This document shows positions 33,692 to 44,575 of a stretch of DNA of 64,000 nt, piece after piece; position 1 is the first letter of the stretch; each line of letters starts with the position of its first letter. Where the stretch lies: NCBI RefSeq assembly GCF_003182475.1, contig NZ_QGTS01000020.1:18894-82893 (forward strand), read 5' to 3'. This stretch comes from Mangrovibacter plantisponsor (GTDB lineage Bacteria; Pseudomonadota; Gammaproteobacteria; Enterobacterales; Enterobacteriaceae). The notes under the pieces are model-generated. The model did no database searches, had not been told where the DNA came from, and worked only from the letters and a program-made list of their open reading frames with translations. The position numbers and the translations under genes are program-made.

Positions 33692-34221
33692 GCTGTGATG
33701 TGGAAATTGCCAGTCTGGTCTGTCCAGGCTGGCAAAAAATATAAAAAAATTCGCTTTACCACTTTTAATTTGTACCCGTTTACATTTGTAACAAAGCTAC
33801 TGCAGCCATACTGAAATAGTTGAGTAAAATTCGCAGGTTCCGGAAAATCACGCCCATAAAAAAGTTAATTATTAGCGAGCTAATTTTTAGCAAATAATTA
33901 TTTTTAAATATAAATAAAAAACAGTTCACCAAAATATTTAAAATACCACCTTTAATTTAACAAAATTAACCATTTGTAGTTATTTGAAATACCCTGCCGC
34001 TCATGCTAAATACCATCTTTATGACACAGGTTAATCTTAGTACGAATAAAGTGTGAAATAAGATTCATTTGCGTTAAAGCGAGTTGATTACGAAAACCAT
34101 TCTCATTATCATTGTATTACTTGTTTTATTCTGCTTTATTTTTCTGGCGAGGCTCCTCTGAATCTCATTCAGGCTGTTCTCTTGGTAAACGTTCATTTGT
34201 AAGTTCTGGCAGGCGGGCATT
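33692..34221. promoter_or_regulatory. tex-feoA intergenic region
   Basis: This AT-rich 530-base gap has no gene. Just after tex, TTGCCAG-t-CTGG is inverted as CCAG-g-CTGGCAA (33707-33735), a symmetrical hairpin without a T run on the coding strand. A Fur box lies at 34092-34110. I looked for an FNR site, which E. coli feo has, and did not find a clear one. Confidence 0.5.
34092..34110 (-). promoter_or_regulatory. Fur box upstream of feoABC
   Basis: Read on the minus strand, GATAATGAGAATGGTTTTC matches the 19-base Fur consensus GATAATGATAATCATTATC at 15 of 19 positions. It lies about 110 bases before feoA. Fur repression of feo is established in E. coli. Confidence 0.75.
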
Positions 34222-34446
34222 ATGCAATTCTTACCATCCAGCTCATGGAAAATCATTGGGTTCTCCGGGGAAATCAGCCCGGCATACCGCCAAAAGTTAC
34301 TTTCTTTGGGTATGCTGCCGGGTTCGTCATTCAATGTGGTGCGTGTGGCACCATTGGGCGACCCTATTCATATTGAAACCCGTCGCGTTAACCTGGTCGT
34401 GCGTAAAAAAGACCTGGCGCTATTAAATGTCGAGGAAATACGCTGA
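34222..34446 (+). CDS. feoA: ferrous iron transport protein FeoA
   Basis: This small cytoplasmic SH3-fold protein is needed for FeoB function. The conserved stretch [19 protein letters not shown] is intact, as is [20 protein letters not shown]. It has 74 residues against 75 in E. coli; the last few differ. It is the first gene of feoABC, 47 bases before feoB. Confidence 0.96.
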   Translation: MQFLPSSSWKIIGFSGEISPAYRQKLLSLGMLPGSSFNVVRVAPLGDPIHIETRRVNLVVRKKDLALLNVEEIR

Positions 34447-34493
34447 GTTACTCAGTTATTTCATCATGGCAATGCAAGTAAGTGGGTCATAAA

Positions 34494-36812
34494 ATGAAAA
34501 CAATTACTGTTGGTTTAATTGGTAACCCTAACTCCGGGAAAACAACATTATTCAACCAATTAACTGGTGCCCGCCAGCGTGTAGGGAATTGGGCAGGTGT
34601 AACGGTTGAACGTAAAGAAGGGCAATTTGCGACGCCTGAACACCAGGTCACACTTGTCGACCTGCCAGGTACCTATTCCCTGACCACTATTTCTGCACAA
34701 ACCTCCCTCGATGAACAAATTGCCTGCCACTATATTCTGAGCGGTGATGCGGATTTACTGATTAACGTCGTTGACGCCAGCAATCTTGAACGCAATCTGT
34801 ATTTAACATTGCAGCTTCTTGAACTTGGCATTCCCTGTGTTGTTGCCCTGAACATGCTGGACATTGCAGAGAAACAGCACCTGCGCATTGATATTGATGC
34901 ACTCTCTGCCCGGCTTGGCTGCCCGGTCGTGCCACTGGTTTCCACTCGTGGGCGGGGTATCGACAGCCTGAAACGCGCTCTGGACATTCACCAGAAAAAC
35001 AGTGAGCAAGAGTTCGTTCATTACCCACAGCCCATTATCGACAGCGCCCTGCAACTGGCTGAATCCATGCCGGGTACATTACCGGCTGACCACCGCCGTT
35101 GGTTGGGCATACAAATGCTGGAAGGGGATATTTACAGCCTTGCTTACGCCGGGGATGCGGCAGACAAACTGGATGCAGTAAAAGCCGGGCTGAGTGAAAA
35201 AATTGATGACCCGGCGTTATACATTGCTGACGCGCGTTATCAGACTATCGCCACCATTTGTGAATCGGTCAGTAACAGTATTACGGTTGAGCCAAACAAG
35301 CTCACCGCGCAAGTAGATAAAATAGTGCTGAACCGCTTCCTCGGTTTACCGATTTTTCTGTTTGTCATGTACCTGATGTTTCTGCTGGCCATTAACATTG
35401 GTGGTGCACTGCAACCGATTTTTGATGCGGGTTCCGTCGCTATCTTTATTCACGGCCTGCAGTGGGTTGGCGCAACGTTACATTTCCCGGACTGGCTGAC
35501 GTTACTGCTTGCCCAGGGTATTGGCGGTGGGATCAACACTGTATTACCTCTGGTACCGCAAATCGGCATGATGTACCTGTTTCTCTCTTTCCTTGAAGAC
35601 TCAGGTTATATGGCTCGTGCAGCCTTTGTGATGGACCGCCTGATGCAATCTCTGGGGTTACCTGGTAAGTCATTTGTCCCGCTGATTGTTGGTTTTGGTT
35701 GTAACGTACCCTCAGTGATGGGTTCACGTACCCTTGACGCTCCCCGTGAACGTCTGACGACCATCATGATGGCGCCATTTATGTCCTGCGGCGCACGCCT
35801 GGCTATTTTCGCCGTTTTCTCCGCAGCATTCTTTGGGCAGCAAGGAGCATTGATTGTTTTCTCGCTCTATCTGCTGGGTATTGTAATGGCAATACTTACC
35901 GGCCTGATGCTGAAGCACACGATTATGCGCGGTGAAGCAACCCCCTTTGTTATGGAGTTGCCGGTTTACCACGTTCCTCACCTGAAAAGTCTGTTAATTC
36001 AAACCTGGCAACGCCTGAAAGGGTTCGTGATCCGGGCCGGTAAAGTGATTGTGCTGGTGAGTATTTTTATCGGCGCACTGAACAGCTTCACGCTCAGCGG
36101 GAAAGCGGCAGATAACATTAACGATTCGGCGCTGGCATCCGTCAGCCGCGTTCTGACTCCGCTTTTACAACCCATTGGGGTTCACGAGGATAACTGGCAG
36201 GCAACGGTCGGGCTGTTTACTGGTGCCATGGCGAAAGAAGTGGTCGTGGGTACACTCAATACGTTGTACACCGCTGAAGATATTCACAATGAAGCGTTTG
36301 ATCCGGCTACTTTCAACTTACTGGGTGAACTTCAGGGCGCGCTTGGTGATACCTGGAGCAGCCTGAAAGACACATTCAGCCTGAGCGTACTGGCTAACCC
36401 CATTGAAGCCAGTAAAGGTGATGGCGAAATGGCGACCGGTGCCATGGGTGTCATGAGCAGCAAGTTTGGCAGCGAAGCTGCGGCATACAGCTACTTAATC
36501 TTTGTTTTGCTGTACATCCCTTGTATCTCCGTGATGGGCGCCGTCGCCCGTGAAGCGGGCCGCGGATGGATGACGTTTTCCATTCTGTGGGGGCTGAACA
36601 TTGCTTACTCGCTGGCTACGGTGTATTACCAGGCCGTCTCTTTCCGCAGCCATCCTCAATACAGCCTGGTTTGTATTCTGGCCGTGGTGCTGTTCAATGT
36701 GGTGCTGTTGGGTGCTTTACGCCGTGCGCGTAGCCGGGTGGAAGTACACCTGGTTGCAAAACCACGCAGTGTCGCTTCCTGTTGCCAGTCTGCTGGCGCC
36801 AGTGACTGCCAC
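34494..36812 (+). CDS. feoB: ferrous iron transporter FeoB
   Basis: This is the membrane permease for Fe2+ with an N-terminal GTPase. G1 is GNPNSGKTT (about 8-16), G3 DLPGTYSL, and G4 NMLD. The membrane half has the two Gate motifs, including GFGCNVPSVMGSRTLD with the conserved Cys and MAPFMSCGARLAIFAVFSAAFF. The C-terminus ends in a Cys pair (SCCQSAGASDCH). I chose ATG 34494 (MKTITVGLIGNP), giving the family length of 773; a GTG four codons upstream would also be open. The stop codon is at 36813-36815. Confidence 0.97.
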
Positions 36813-36839
36813 TAATACACTGCAAGAGGCAATTAAGTG

Positions 36840-37085
36840 ATGGCAAGCCTGATTGAGATACGCGATTTACTGGCACTGCGCGGCACCATGGATGCCACGC
36901 AACTCAGCCAGCAACTTGCCACACCGCTTCCTCTGGTCAACGCTATGCTGGCCCGCCTGGAAGCGATGGGCAAAGCACAGCGCCGCACAGAAGATGCCAG
37001 CGAGTGCCTGAGCGGGGGGTGCAAGAGTTGCCCGGAAGGCAAAGCCTGCCTGAGAGAAGTGTGGAGCCTCAGCCAGCCTGTTTAA
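36840..37085 (+). CDS. feoC: FeoC, FeoB-associated winged-helix protein
   Basis: This small cytoplasmic protein binds FeoB and, in related bacteria, protects it from proteolysis or senses redox state. A winged helix ([22 protein letters not shown]) is followed by the cysteine cluster [19 protein letters not shown], which can hold an Fe-S cluster. The start at ATG 36840 (MASLIEIRD) follows the feoB stop by 24 bases; an overlapping GTG one codon upstream is less likely. It has 81 residues against 78 in E. coli. Confidence 0.94.
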   Translation: MASLIEIRDLLALRGTMDATQLSQQLATPLPLVNAMLARLEAMGKAQRRTEDASECLSGGCKSCPEGKACLREVWSLSQPV

Positions 37086-37122
37086 AGCATAACCCGGTGA
37101 GGTTTGCCGGGCTTGATTCCAG

Positions 37123-37905
37123 TTACAGGCGCAACCCGCTGGTCAACGCCAGTAATTGCTCGCAGAACAAATCGGGGTGAGAAATAAATGGCGCATGTGC
37201 GGCTTTAGGGAATACAACCGAAGCACTGCGCTGCCAGCGGCTGTCCAGAATCTGTGCTGTTTTGCGCGGCACCAGCCCATCCAGGTAACCATAGAGCCGC
37301 CAGAACGGCACAGGCAGGTTGTCCAGCGCTTCGCGCAAATCCACCTGTTCCAGAATAGCCAGCCCGCCATTGAGAACTTCTGGTGTCGGGAACGGCTGCG
37401 ACAGCACCACTTCTTTGAGCGCCCGCGCATCCTGCCTCGCACTCTCTGTACCCAATGTTTGCAATGCCAGAAAACGCTCAACGGTTCGCCGGAAATCCTC
37501 ACTTAGTTGCTGCTGAAACCCCTGCAGCACTGAACCTTTAATACCCGGCCACCCTTCATGTTCATTCGCCTGAAAACAAGGCGATGAGGCAACTGTAACC
37601 AGTGCATCAACCCGGGCGGGTGCAACCAGTGCGACCTGGCTGGCAACCAGCCCGCCAAGGCTCCAGCCAAGCCATACTGCGCGTTCAGGGGCCTGTTGCA
37701 TAACCACAGCAGCCATGTCCTCCAAAGACATCGCACCATAGCCCTGGCTACGCCCAAACCCCGGTAAGTCAACCAGGTGCAGGGTAAAATGCGGGCTAAG
37801 CTGGGCGGTAATGCCTTGCCAGACAGCCGCATTCAATCCCCATCCGTGCAACAGCACAAGATGCGTTTTCCCTTCACCACATGTTTGCCACCACAAATCC
37901 GTCAT
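37123..37905 (-). CDS. bioH: pimeloyl-ACP methyl ester carboxylesterase BioH
   Basis: This alpha/beta hydrolase removes the methyl group from pimeloyl-ACP methyl ester and so ends the disguised fatty-acid route to biotin. The nucleophile is S82 in WLGWSLGG; the oxyanion region LLHGWGLN, the Asp in [10 protein letters not shown] and the His in [12 protein letters not shown] complete the triad. It has 260 residues against 256 in E. coli. It is divergent from gntX with only 38 bases between the starts. Confidence 0.95.
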   Translation of the reverse strand: MTDLWWQTCGEGKTHLVLLHGWGLNAAVWQGITAQLSPHFTLHLVDLPGFGRSQGYGAMSLEDMAAVVMQQAPERAVWLGWSLGGLVASQVALVAPARVDALVTVASSPCFQANEHEGWPGIKGSVLQGFQQQLSEDFRRTVERFLALQTLGTESARQDARALKEVVLSQPFPTPEVLNGGLAILEQVDLREALDNLPVPFWRLYGYLDGLVPRKTAQILDSRWQRSASVVFPKAAHAPFISHPDLFCEQLLALTSGLRL

Positions 37906-37943
37906 CGGTTATAGTTCTCTGATTTATCCAGCAAGGAGGCTGT

Positions 37944-38627
37944 ATGCTATCAATCCCCGGACATTGTTGGCTATGCAAAATGCCACTTACTCTGCCCCAC
38001 TGGGGCTTTTGTTCCTGTTGTACCGCCAGCCTGCCCCGGCCACCTGTTTGTTGCCCCTGCTGTGGCCTGCCCGCCGGGAAGGCAGACTGCCTGTGCGGCC
38101 GCTGCCTGCAAAAAGCGCCTCCCTGGCAGAGCATGGTATTTGTCAGTGATTACTGCCATCCCCTTGATAAACTCATCCAGCGCTGGAAATTTCATAATAC
38201 TCCGGCACTCAGCCTGGGGCTGGCACGGTTACTGTTTCTGCGTTTACAGGCACAGAAGTACACAACGAACTGGCAATTACCTGACACAATACTGAGTGTG
38301 CCATTATTTCAACGCCGGCACTGGTTGCGGGGGTTCAATCAAAGTGACCTGCTGGCCCGCCCACTGGCACACTGGTTAAAATGTGCCTGGGTGCCCGCTG
38401 GGTTGCGGCGGAGCATTCCAACAGTAACTCAGCACCGGCTTTCAGCGCAGTTACGCAGGCACAATCTCAATAATGCGTTTACGCTTGAAATTCCGGTAAA
38501 GCAACGCCACATCGCTATAGTGGATGATGTCGTAACGACTGGCAGTACTGCCGGTGAAATTGCCCGCCAGCTTAACAAAGCTGGTGCTGCAAGCATTCAG
38601 ATCTGGTGCCTGTGTCGAACCTTGTAG
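37944..38627 (+). CDS. gntX: GntX/ComF-type phosphoribosyltransferase-like protein
   Basis: This ComF-family protein has an N-terminal zinc-finger-like region and a C-terminal phosphoribosyltransferase fold. Cysteine pairs are visible in CWLC, CSCC, CCPCCGLP and CLCGRC. The PRPP loop is IVDDVVTTGSTAGEIA near 190. It has 227 residues like the E. coli protein, which is linked to use of external DNA along with hof genes. It precedes nfuA by 58 bases. Confidence 0.93.
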   Translation: MLSIPGHCWLCKMPLTLPHWGFCSCCTASLPRPPVCCPCCGLPAGKADCLCGRCLQKAPPWQSMVFVSDYCHPLDKLIQRWKFHNTPALSLGLARLLFLRLQAQKYTTNWQLPDTILSVPLFQRRHWLRGFNQSDLLARPLAHWLKCAWVPAGLRRSIPTVTQHRLSAQLRRHNLNNAFTLEIPVKQRHIAIVDDVVTTGSTAGEIARQLNKAGAASIQIWCLCRTL

Positions 38628-38685
38628 AGCCTCGATGATGGGCGTATAATAACCGACTAAAATAGTCAACTATTAGGCCTTTGTT

Positions 38686-39261
38686 ATGATCCGTATTTCC
38701 GATGCTGCGCAAGCACACTTTGCCAAACTGCTGGCAAATCAGGAGGAAGGGACACAGATTCGCGTGTTCGTTATTAATCCCGGCACGCCAAATGCTGAGT
38801 GCGGTGTTTCATACTGCCCGCCTGATGCTGTTGAGGCTACGGACACAGCTCTTCCGTTTGAGCAACTGACCGCCTACGTTGATGAACTGAGCGCACCGTA
38901 CCTGGAAGATGCTGAAATTGATTTCGTCACTGACCAGTTAGGCTCACAGTTAACCCTGAAAGCACCCAACGCGAAAATGCGCAAGGTGGCAGATGACGCG
39001 CCATTAATTGAACGCGTGGAATACTTTCTGCAGGCTCAGGTTAACCCGCAACTGGCTGGTCACGGCGGGCGTGTTTCTTTGATGGAAATCACCGAGGAAG
39101 GTTACGCTATTCTGCAATTTGGTGGTGGCTGTAACGGTTGTTCCATGGTGGATTACACCCTTAAAGAAGGGATTGAGAAACAGCTCTTAGCCGAGTTTAC
39201 CGAACTTAAAGGTGTGCGTGACCTCACTGAACACCAGCGCGGTGAACACTCGTACTATTAA
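38686..39261 (+). CDS. nfuA: Fe/S biogenesis protein NfuA
   Basis: NfuA carries Fe-S clusters to target proteins under oxidative stress or iron starvation. A degenerate A-type carrier domain (about 1-95, [13 protein letters not shown]) is joined to the Nfu domain with the cluster-binding CxxC in [16 protein letters not shown] (about C149 and C152). It has 191 residues as in E. coli. Confidence 0.97.
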   Translation: MIRISDAAQAHFAKLLANQEEGTQIRVFVINPGTPNAECGVSYCPPDAVEATDTALPFEQLTAYVDELSAPYLEDAEIDFVTDQLGSQLTLKAPNAKMRKVADDAPLIERVEYFLQAQVNPQLAGHGGRVSLMEITEEGYAILQFGGGCNGCSMVDYTLKEGIEKQLLAEFTELKGVRDLTEHQRGEHSYY

Positions 39262-39300
39262 AAACAGCAAGGCGCACTCTTTCTGCCCTGGTGTTTATGT

Positions 39301-39340
39301 AAAGGCCTGCGGTTTATAAACAACAGGCCTTTCTGTTTTC
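39301..39340 (+). terminator. terminator after nfuA
   Basis: AAAGGCCTG and CAGGCCTTT form a 9-bp stem with a 14-base loop, followed by CTGTTTTC. It lies 39 bases after the nfuA stop. Confidence 0.75.
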
Positions 39341-39572
39341 TGTTCCCTCTTTACTCTCCCGATTACTTTTCACGAGAACACCTGGCCCACGCCAGGCAAA
39401 GCAACACAGGTCCATGTATATTCGGCCCGTCTGTTTACGTTATTTTGTTATTCAAATAATTTGACCAATAACACCAAATCCTTCAGCTTTCACTTCTTCC
39501 TCCCCCGGCCTATTATTACTCCATCGAAGGCAAACAGCCTTTAAACAGACCAAACCATTAAGGAATACGACC
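39341..39572 (+). promoter_or_regulatory. upstream region of the BhsA-like gene
   Basis: This region holds no gene. It contains AT-rich stretches and, near 39555-39570, an AAGGAA ribosome site for the next gene. In E. coli the large gluconate transporter gene gntT sits after nfuA; no trace of it is seen. Confidence 0.4.
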
Positions 39573-39785
39573 ATGAAATCTATCAAATCTTTAGTTGTAG
39601 TTACTGCTCTTTCCCTGGCTTCATTTGGCGCATTTGCTCAAACGGTTAGTGCAACAGCATCCACCCTTGATGGCGCTGAAGCAAAAATCGCAGCACAGGC
39701 AAAACAAGCCGGGGCGTCTTCTTACAACATCACTGAAGCGTTCAGCGGTAACCAGGTTCATATGACTGCGGAACTGAATAAATAA
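39573..39785 (+). CDS. YhcN/BhsA/McbA-family periplasmic protein (DUF1471)
   Basis: This is a small exported protein of the DUF1471 family, whose members (BhsA, McbA, YhcN and others) are induced by acid, peroxide or other stress and affect biofilm and surface properties. Residues 1-22 are a signal peptide ending FGAFA before QTVSATAST. The mature part keeps the family pattern: an A/K-rich helix (LDGAEAKIAAQAKQAGASSYNI) and a last strand VHMTAELNK. At 70 residues it is shorter than typical members (85-90). Which paralogue it is cannot be decided. Confidence 0.85.
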   Translation: MKSIKSLVVVTALSLASFGAFAQTVSATASTLDGAEAKIAAQAKQAGASSYNITEAFSGNQVHMTAELNK

Positions 39786-39869
39786 ACCGCGTCAGGCCAT
39801 AATTACCCTTTGATGTATTGCCATTTACTGCCCATGCCAAAACACTTGTTTGAACTCTGACTCTGATTC

Positions 39870-39896
39870 GGCGACAGTTTTCTGTCGCCTTTTTTT
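39870..39896 (+). terminator. terminator of the BhsA-like gene
   Basis: A perfect 8-bp stem GGCGACAG/CTGTCGCC with a TTTT loop is followed by seven T. Confidence 0.92.
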
Positions 39897-39923
39897 GTTT
39901 GCACCCCAGTAACGGCCTGGCAA

Positions 39924-39959
39924 TAAAAAAACGCCCTGTACCACATGGCACAGGGCGTT
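39924..39959 (-). terminator. terminator of malPQ
   Basis: AACGCCCTGT pairs with ACAGGGCGTT across a 10-base loop. On the minus strand the stem is followed by seven T, 24 bases after the malQ stop. Confidence 0.9.
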
Positions 39960-39982
39960 GTTACAGCCGTAGCTCACCTGGA

Positions 39983-42082
39983 TTATTTATGCTGTCCCGC
40001 TTTTTTACGCCTGGCAGTTAAATCCTTCAGTAGCCGGTTAATATCACCATCTGCAAAAATGGCTTCTACTTCACGATTAAGTTTACGCCGCCAGTTAGGG
40101 TACTGTGTACTGGTGCCAGGAACATTCACAGGCTCCGCCATATCCAGCCAGTCTTCCGGTTGTAAACCCAGCAACGCACTGTTTGAGTCAGCAATGTAAC
40201 GCTGCAACCCCCGGTTAAGAACAGGAGACATCTGCATAAGGCGCGCCTGTTTTCCGGTACGTTTCGGCACACAACCATACTGGTGCAAACTATTAAGTAA
40301 CCCTTGTTTCGCTGCTTCCCGATCCTGATATAAACCTTTCAGGATCACCTTGTCAGGATACAACCCCAAAGATTCACCAAGCGTCAGGTCCCCGCATGCC
40401 CAATATCCCCGTAGGGTTGGCAGGTCATGGGTAGTGGCAACAGCCATGGATTGTTCCGGCCAGATATCCGGTGCTTTGAACTGCTTTTCGCTGTCATGCT
40501 CAAAATAAAGCACTTTGTACGAATACACCCCACTGCTGCGCAGTTTCCCGACGATTTCTGCCGGAACAGTCCCCAGGTCTTCACCAATCACCATGCACTG
40601 GTGGCGCTGGCTTTCCAGTGCCAAAATGGCCAGCAGGTCGTCTACCGGGTAGTGAACATACGCGCCTTTATCTGCCGTTTCGCCATATGGGATCCACCAT
40701 AAACGCAGTAGCGACATAACATGGTCAATACGTAACGCGCCACAATGCGTCATGTTCGCGCGTAATAAATCAACAAACGGCTCATAGGCACGCTCAAACA
40801 TTACGTGAGGATTAATCGGTGGTAATCCCCAGTTTTGCCCGAGTGGGCCCAGAATATCTGGCGGAGCACCCACAGAAGCCTGCAGGCTGTACAAAGCACG
40901 GTCACTCCAGGTTTCGGCCCCACCTTCTGCCACGCCTACAGCCAGGTCACGATACAGCCCTACTGGCATTTCAGCTTTCAGGCACTCATCCCAACAGGCC
41001 GAGAACTGTGTGGCAGCCAGCCACTGTAACCACATCCAGAAGCGTACTTCCTGGGCATTTTGTTCACAAAACGCCAGGACTACAGCGCTTTGAGGATCCT
41101 GCCAGGCTTCAGGCCAGGCCGGCCAGCCCCAGTGCTGAGCATCTTTCGCCAGTAAATGGTGATGCACAGCATCATAAGCACCCTGCCAGTAAAGGCTTTC
41201 TCCACCATCACGCACAAAAGACTCAAACTGGGCAACGGTGTCATCATCATGAGGCCGGGCGCAGAAGGTATCCCAGGCAAGGCGTAATGCAGCAATTTTA
41301 AGTTCCGTTACCGTAGTGTAATCCACCCACTCGGTACTTCGGGCCTGGGCTATCGCTTGCTGTGTCGCCTTGTTTTCCCACCAGTGTTGTGCGGCATCAC
41401 TGGCGGCAAAATCAGCCACAGCGGGAACATCGATATACAAAACATTCAGCCAGCGGCGTGATGACGGACTGTACGGACTGGCACTTTCAGGAATCGCCGG
41501 GTACAGCGCATGAACCGGGTTCAGGCCAATAAAAGCCCCACCTCGTGCGGCAACTTCTGGCAGCATACGTTTCAGGTCACCAAAATCACCAATGCCCCAG
41601 TTGGTTGCCGAACGCAAGGTATACAGCTGTACGCAAGCCCCCCAGAGTTTTTCCCCTTGCAAGAGTTCTGCAGGTTCATAACAGCGAGGTGGCGCGACAA
41701 TCACCTGGCAGTGCCAGCGTTGCTCACCCTGCGTGAGGGTCAGTGAGTGGTATCCGGGTTGCAGGCTGGTGGGCAAACGCATGGGCTTGCCGCCCTGGAC
41801 TGTGCCATGGTGAGGTTCGCCAGTTTCGGTTGTCAGCAACCACTGGAAACGCCCTTCCCCCCTTACCGGCACAGACAGGCGTTTACCAGAGACCAGCACA
41901 TGTACAGGAGGCACCACGCGCTGGCTGTGTTGGTGTGCCAGTGCTGGCGCATCACCCATTGCCGCCAGCAACCGCTGGCGGGTGTCCATTCCAATGCTCT
42001 CAGGTTTACCGTGCGCATTGATATAACTCGATGCGATCCCCGCTTCCAGGGCGGCCTGCTCAAGACGTTTTTTGTCCATCAT
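39983..42082 (-). CDS. malQ: 4-alpha-glucanotransferase (amylomaltase) MalQ
   Basis: This GH77 enzyme disproportionates maltodextrins, releasing glucose and building chains for MalP. Visible motifs are LWGACVQLYTLRSATNWGIGDFGDL, RIDHVMSLLRLWWIP (nucleophile Asp), GEDLGTVP (acid/base Glu) and THDLPTLRGYW (transition-state Asp). It has 699 residues against 694 in E. coli. Two adjacent ATG codons are possible starts (42082 or 42079); the second aligns with the E. coli N-terminus. It begins 22 bases after malP. Confidence 0.97.
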   Translation of the reverse strand: MMDKKRLEQAALEAGIASSYINAHGKPESIGMDTRQRLLAAMGDAPALAHQHSQRVVPPVHVLVSGKRLSVPVRGEGRFQWLLTTETGEPHHGTVQGGKPMRLPTSLQPGYHSLTLTQGEQRWHCQVIVAPPRCYEPAELLQGEKLWGACVQLYTLRSATNWGIGDFGDLKRMLPEVAARGGAFIGLNPVHALYPAIPESASPYSPSSRRWLNVLYIDVPAVADFAASDAAQHWWENKATQQAIAQARSTEWVDYTTVTELKIAALRLAWDTFCARPHDDDTVAQFESFVRDGGESLYWQGAYDAVHHHLLAKDAQHWGWPAWPEAWQDPQSAVVLAFCEQNAQEVRFWMWLQWLAATQFSACWDECLKAEMPVGLYRDLAVGVAEGGAETWSDRALYSLQASVGAPPDILGPLGQNWGLPPINPHVMFERAYEPFVDLLRANMTHCGALRIDHVMSLLRLWWIPYGETADKGAYVHYPVDDLLAILALESQRHQCMVIGEDLGTVPAEIVGKLRSSGVYSYKVLYFEHDSEKQFKAPDIWPEQSMAVATTHDLPTLRGYWACGDLTLGESLGLYPDKVILKGLYQDREAAKQGLLNSLHQYGCVPKRTGKQARLMQMSPVLNRGLQRYIADSNSALLGLQPEDWLDMAEPVNVPGTSTQYPNWRRKLNREVEAIFADGDINRLLKDLTARRKKAGQHK

Positions 42083-42104
42083 CCTTTCACCTACCTTGAT
42101 GTCC

Positions 42105-44507
42105 TTAGCGCTTTGCCTGCCAAATACGGGCCTGGTAATCGCGAATGGAACGGTCCGAACTGAACATACCGCAACGTGCTGTATTCAGAATCGCCGCACG
42201 CGTCCAGGCATCCTGATCACGGTACAGTTCATCAACCTGTTTCTGCGCTTCAACATAAGCATGGAAGTCTGCCATCACCAGATAGGGGTCGCCTCCCTGT
42301 TTCCCCATGCTGTGCAGCATTTGGTCGAACGCATGTTTATCGCCGTTGCTGTATTTACCCTGTTCCAGCTCTTTCATAACGGCATCCAGCAACTTGTCTT
42401 TTTTACGCCATTTCTGTGGTTCATAACCAGCGGCTTTCAGCGCTTTCACTTGTTCTACGGTATGGCCGAAAATAAAGATATTTTCCGCACCAACCTTTTC
42501 GGCAATTTCAACATTCGCGCCGTCCAGCGTGCCGACAGTCAGAGCACCATTCAACGCCAGCTTCATATTCCCGGTACCTGAAGCCTCTTTCCCGGCCGTT
42601 GAGATTTGTTCAGAGACATCCGCTGCCGGGATCATCACTTCTGCGGCAGACACACAGTAATCTGGCAGGAAGACAACTTTCAGTTTGTCGCCAACCGCCG
42701 GGTCAGCATTGATAACCTCAGCCACTTTGTTAATGGCAAAGATGATATTTTTAGCCAGGTAGTAGCCAGGTGCGGCTTTTGCTCCAAACAAGAATACGCG
42801 CGGAACTCTGTCTGCTTTCGGGTTTTCACGGATCTCTTTGTACAGCGCCAAAATATGTAACAGATTCAAATGTTGACGTTTGTATTCGTGCAGGCGTTTG
42901 ATTTGGATATCAAACAAAGCATTGGGGTTAATCTCAATCCCGGTACGTTGCTTAACGAACTCCGCCAGGCGAGCTTTGTTCTGTTGTTTAATTTCCCGGT
43001 AAGCCTTGCGGAATTTGGCATCATCAGCATATTTTTCGATACCTTCCAGGACATCCAGATCGTTCGCCCACTCTTTTTTCAGTGTTTTATCCAGCAATGC
43101 AGCCAGAGCCGGGTTGCACTGTTTTACCCAGCGGCGGGGAGTAATGCCATTGGTCACGTTATGGAACTTGTTCGGCCATAACTGGTGGTATTCCGGGAAC
43201 AGATCCTTCACAACCAGTTCAGAGTGCAGCGCCGCCACACCATTCACCGCAAAACCACTTACCACACACATGTTCGCCATACGAACCTGGTGGTCATGTA
43301 CCACAGCAAGTTTCGCCCACACAGCACCATCGCCCGGCCAGGTTGCTTCCACCCGTTTTTTAAAGCGGGCATTAATCTCTTTGATTAATTGCATATGGCG
43401 TGGCAGCAACGTTCTTACCAGGCGCTCATCCCAGCACTCCAGTGCTTCAGGCATCAGGGTATGGTTGGTGTAAGCAAAAGTACGGCTGGTAATCGCCCAG
43501 GCGTCATCCCAGCTCAACTGGTGTTCATCAATCAGCACACGCAGTAATTCCGGAATGGCTATCGTAGGGTGGGTGTCGTTCAACTGAATAACTTCAAAAT
43601 CAGGTAATTGTGCCAGTTTACGGCCTGCCAGGTGATGGCGACGCAAAATATCCGCAACGGAACAGGCGCACTGGAAGTATTGCTGCATCAGGCGCAGTTT
43701 TTTCCCCGCCAGGTGGTTGTCATTGGGATACAGCACCTTCGTCAGTTTTTCTGCGTCGATCCCCTGTTTCTCGGCACGCAAAAAGTCACCATCGTTAAAC
43801 TTACCTAAATCAAAAGGATGTGCATGTTTCGCCTGCCATAACCGTAAGGGTTGCGAAATGCCATTACGGTAACCAATAACCGGTAAATCCCAGGCTTCCC
43901 CCTGCATCACAAAAGCGGGTTCCCAGTGCGGTTTACCTTCGACAGTCACCACTTTGCCGCCAATGCCAACCTGCACATCCAGGGCACTGTTATGGCGGAA
44001 CCATGGGTAACTGCCACGCAACCAGTCATCCGGGGCTTCATGCTGCTGGCCATCAACAAACGACTGGCGAAATAAGCCGTACTGGTAATTCAGGCCATAA
44101 CCAATGGCAGACTGCCCAACGGTTGCCATGGAATCCAGGAAGCAGGCAGCAAGCCGCCCCAATCCGCCGTTACCCAGCGCCGGGTCGGTTTCCTGTTCAA
44201 GCAAGTCACTCAGGACAATATCGTAATCGGCCAGCGTATCGCTAACCGACTGATACCAGCCCATATTCAATAAGTTATTACCTGTCAGGCGGCCAATCAG
44301 AAATTCCATTGAGATGTAGTTTACATGGCGTTGTTTTTTTTCTGGCTTTGCCAGAGGCTGTGCAGCCAAAAGTTCCGCCAGTGCCCCGCTAACAGCCTGC
44401 CACCACTGGTGTTGCGTCATTTCTGCCGCAGCATGTAATCCAAAATGCTGCCACTGACGTGTCAGGGCAGCCTGAAATTGTGCTTTATCGAATGTAGGCT
44501 GTGACAT
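42105..44507 (-). CDS. malP: maltodextrin phosphorylase MalP
   Basis: This GT35 phosphorylase releases glucose 1-phosphate from maltodextrins using PLP. The PLP-site region [19 protein letters not shown] is intact, as are [15 protein letters not shown] and [15 protein letters not shown]. It has 800 residues (E. coli 797). It is the first gene of malPQ. It is paralogous to glgP 7 kb away; MalP lacks the N-terminal extension of GlgP. The upstream region carries three MalT boxes. Confidence 0.97.
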   Translation of the reverse strand: MSQPTFDKAQFQAALTRQWQHFGLHAAAEMTQHQWWQAVSGALAELLAAQPLAKPEKKQRHVNYISMEFLIGRLTGNNLLNMGWYQSVSDTLADYDIVLSDLLEQETDPALGNGGLGRLAACFLDSMATVGQSAIGYGLNYQYGLFRQSFVDGQQHEAPDDWLRGSYPWFRHNSALDVQVGIGGKVVTVEGKPHWEPAFVMQGEAWDLPVIGYRNGISQPLRLWQAKHAHPFDLGKFNDGDFLRAEKQGIDAEKLTKVLYPNDNHLAGKKLRLMQQYFQCACSVADILRRHHLAGRKLAQLPDFEVIQLNDTHPTIAIPELLRVLIDEHQLSWDDAWAITSRTFAYTNHTLMPEALECWDERLVRTLLPRHMQLIKEINARFKKRVEATWPGDGAVWAKLAVVHDHQVRMANMCVVSGFAVNGVAALHSELVVKDLFPEYHQLWPNKFHNVTNGITPRRWVKQCNPALAALLDKTLKKEWANDLDVLEGIEKYADDAKFRKAYREIKQQNKARLAEFVKQRTGIEINPNALFDIQIKRLHEYKRQHLNLLHILALYKEIRENPKADRVPRVFLFGAKAAPGYYLAKNIIFAINKVAEVINADPAVGDKLKVVFLPDYCVSAAEVMIPAADVSEQISTAGKEASGTGNMKLALNGALTVGTLDGANVEIAEKVGAENIFIFGHTVEQVKALKAAGYEPQKWRKKDKLLDAVMKELEQGKYSNGDKHAFDQMLHSMGKQGGDPYLVMADFHAYVEAQKQVDELYRDQDAWTRAAILNTARCGMFSSDRSIRDYQARIWQAKR

Positions 44508-44575
44508 AGGTAATCGGTGTCCTTCAAGTAATTAGACAAAGTTTACAGTAGTGTGCCTGGGCCCCTGAGTGGATA

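Noticed and set aside
33707..33735. Hairpin after tex as a terminator
   Set aside because: The stem is good but it is followed by A, not T, on the tex strand, so it is not a standard intrinsic terminator.
42072..42581. 169-codon + strand frame within malP
   Set aside because: It is antisense to malP, which is complete and conserved; no ribosome site.
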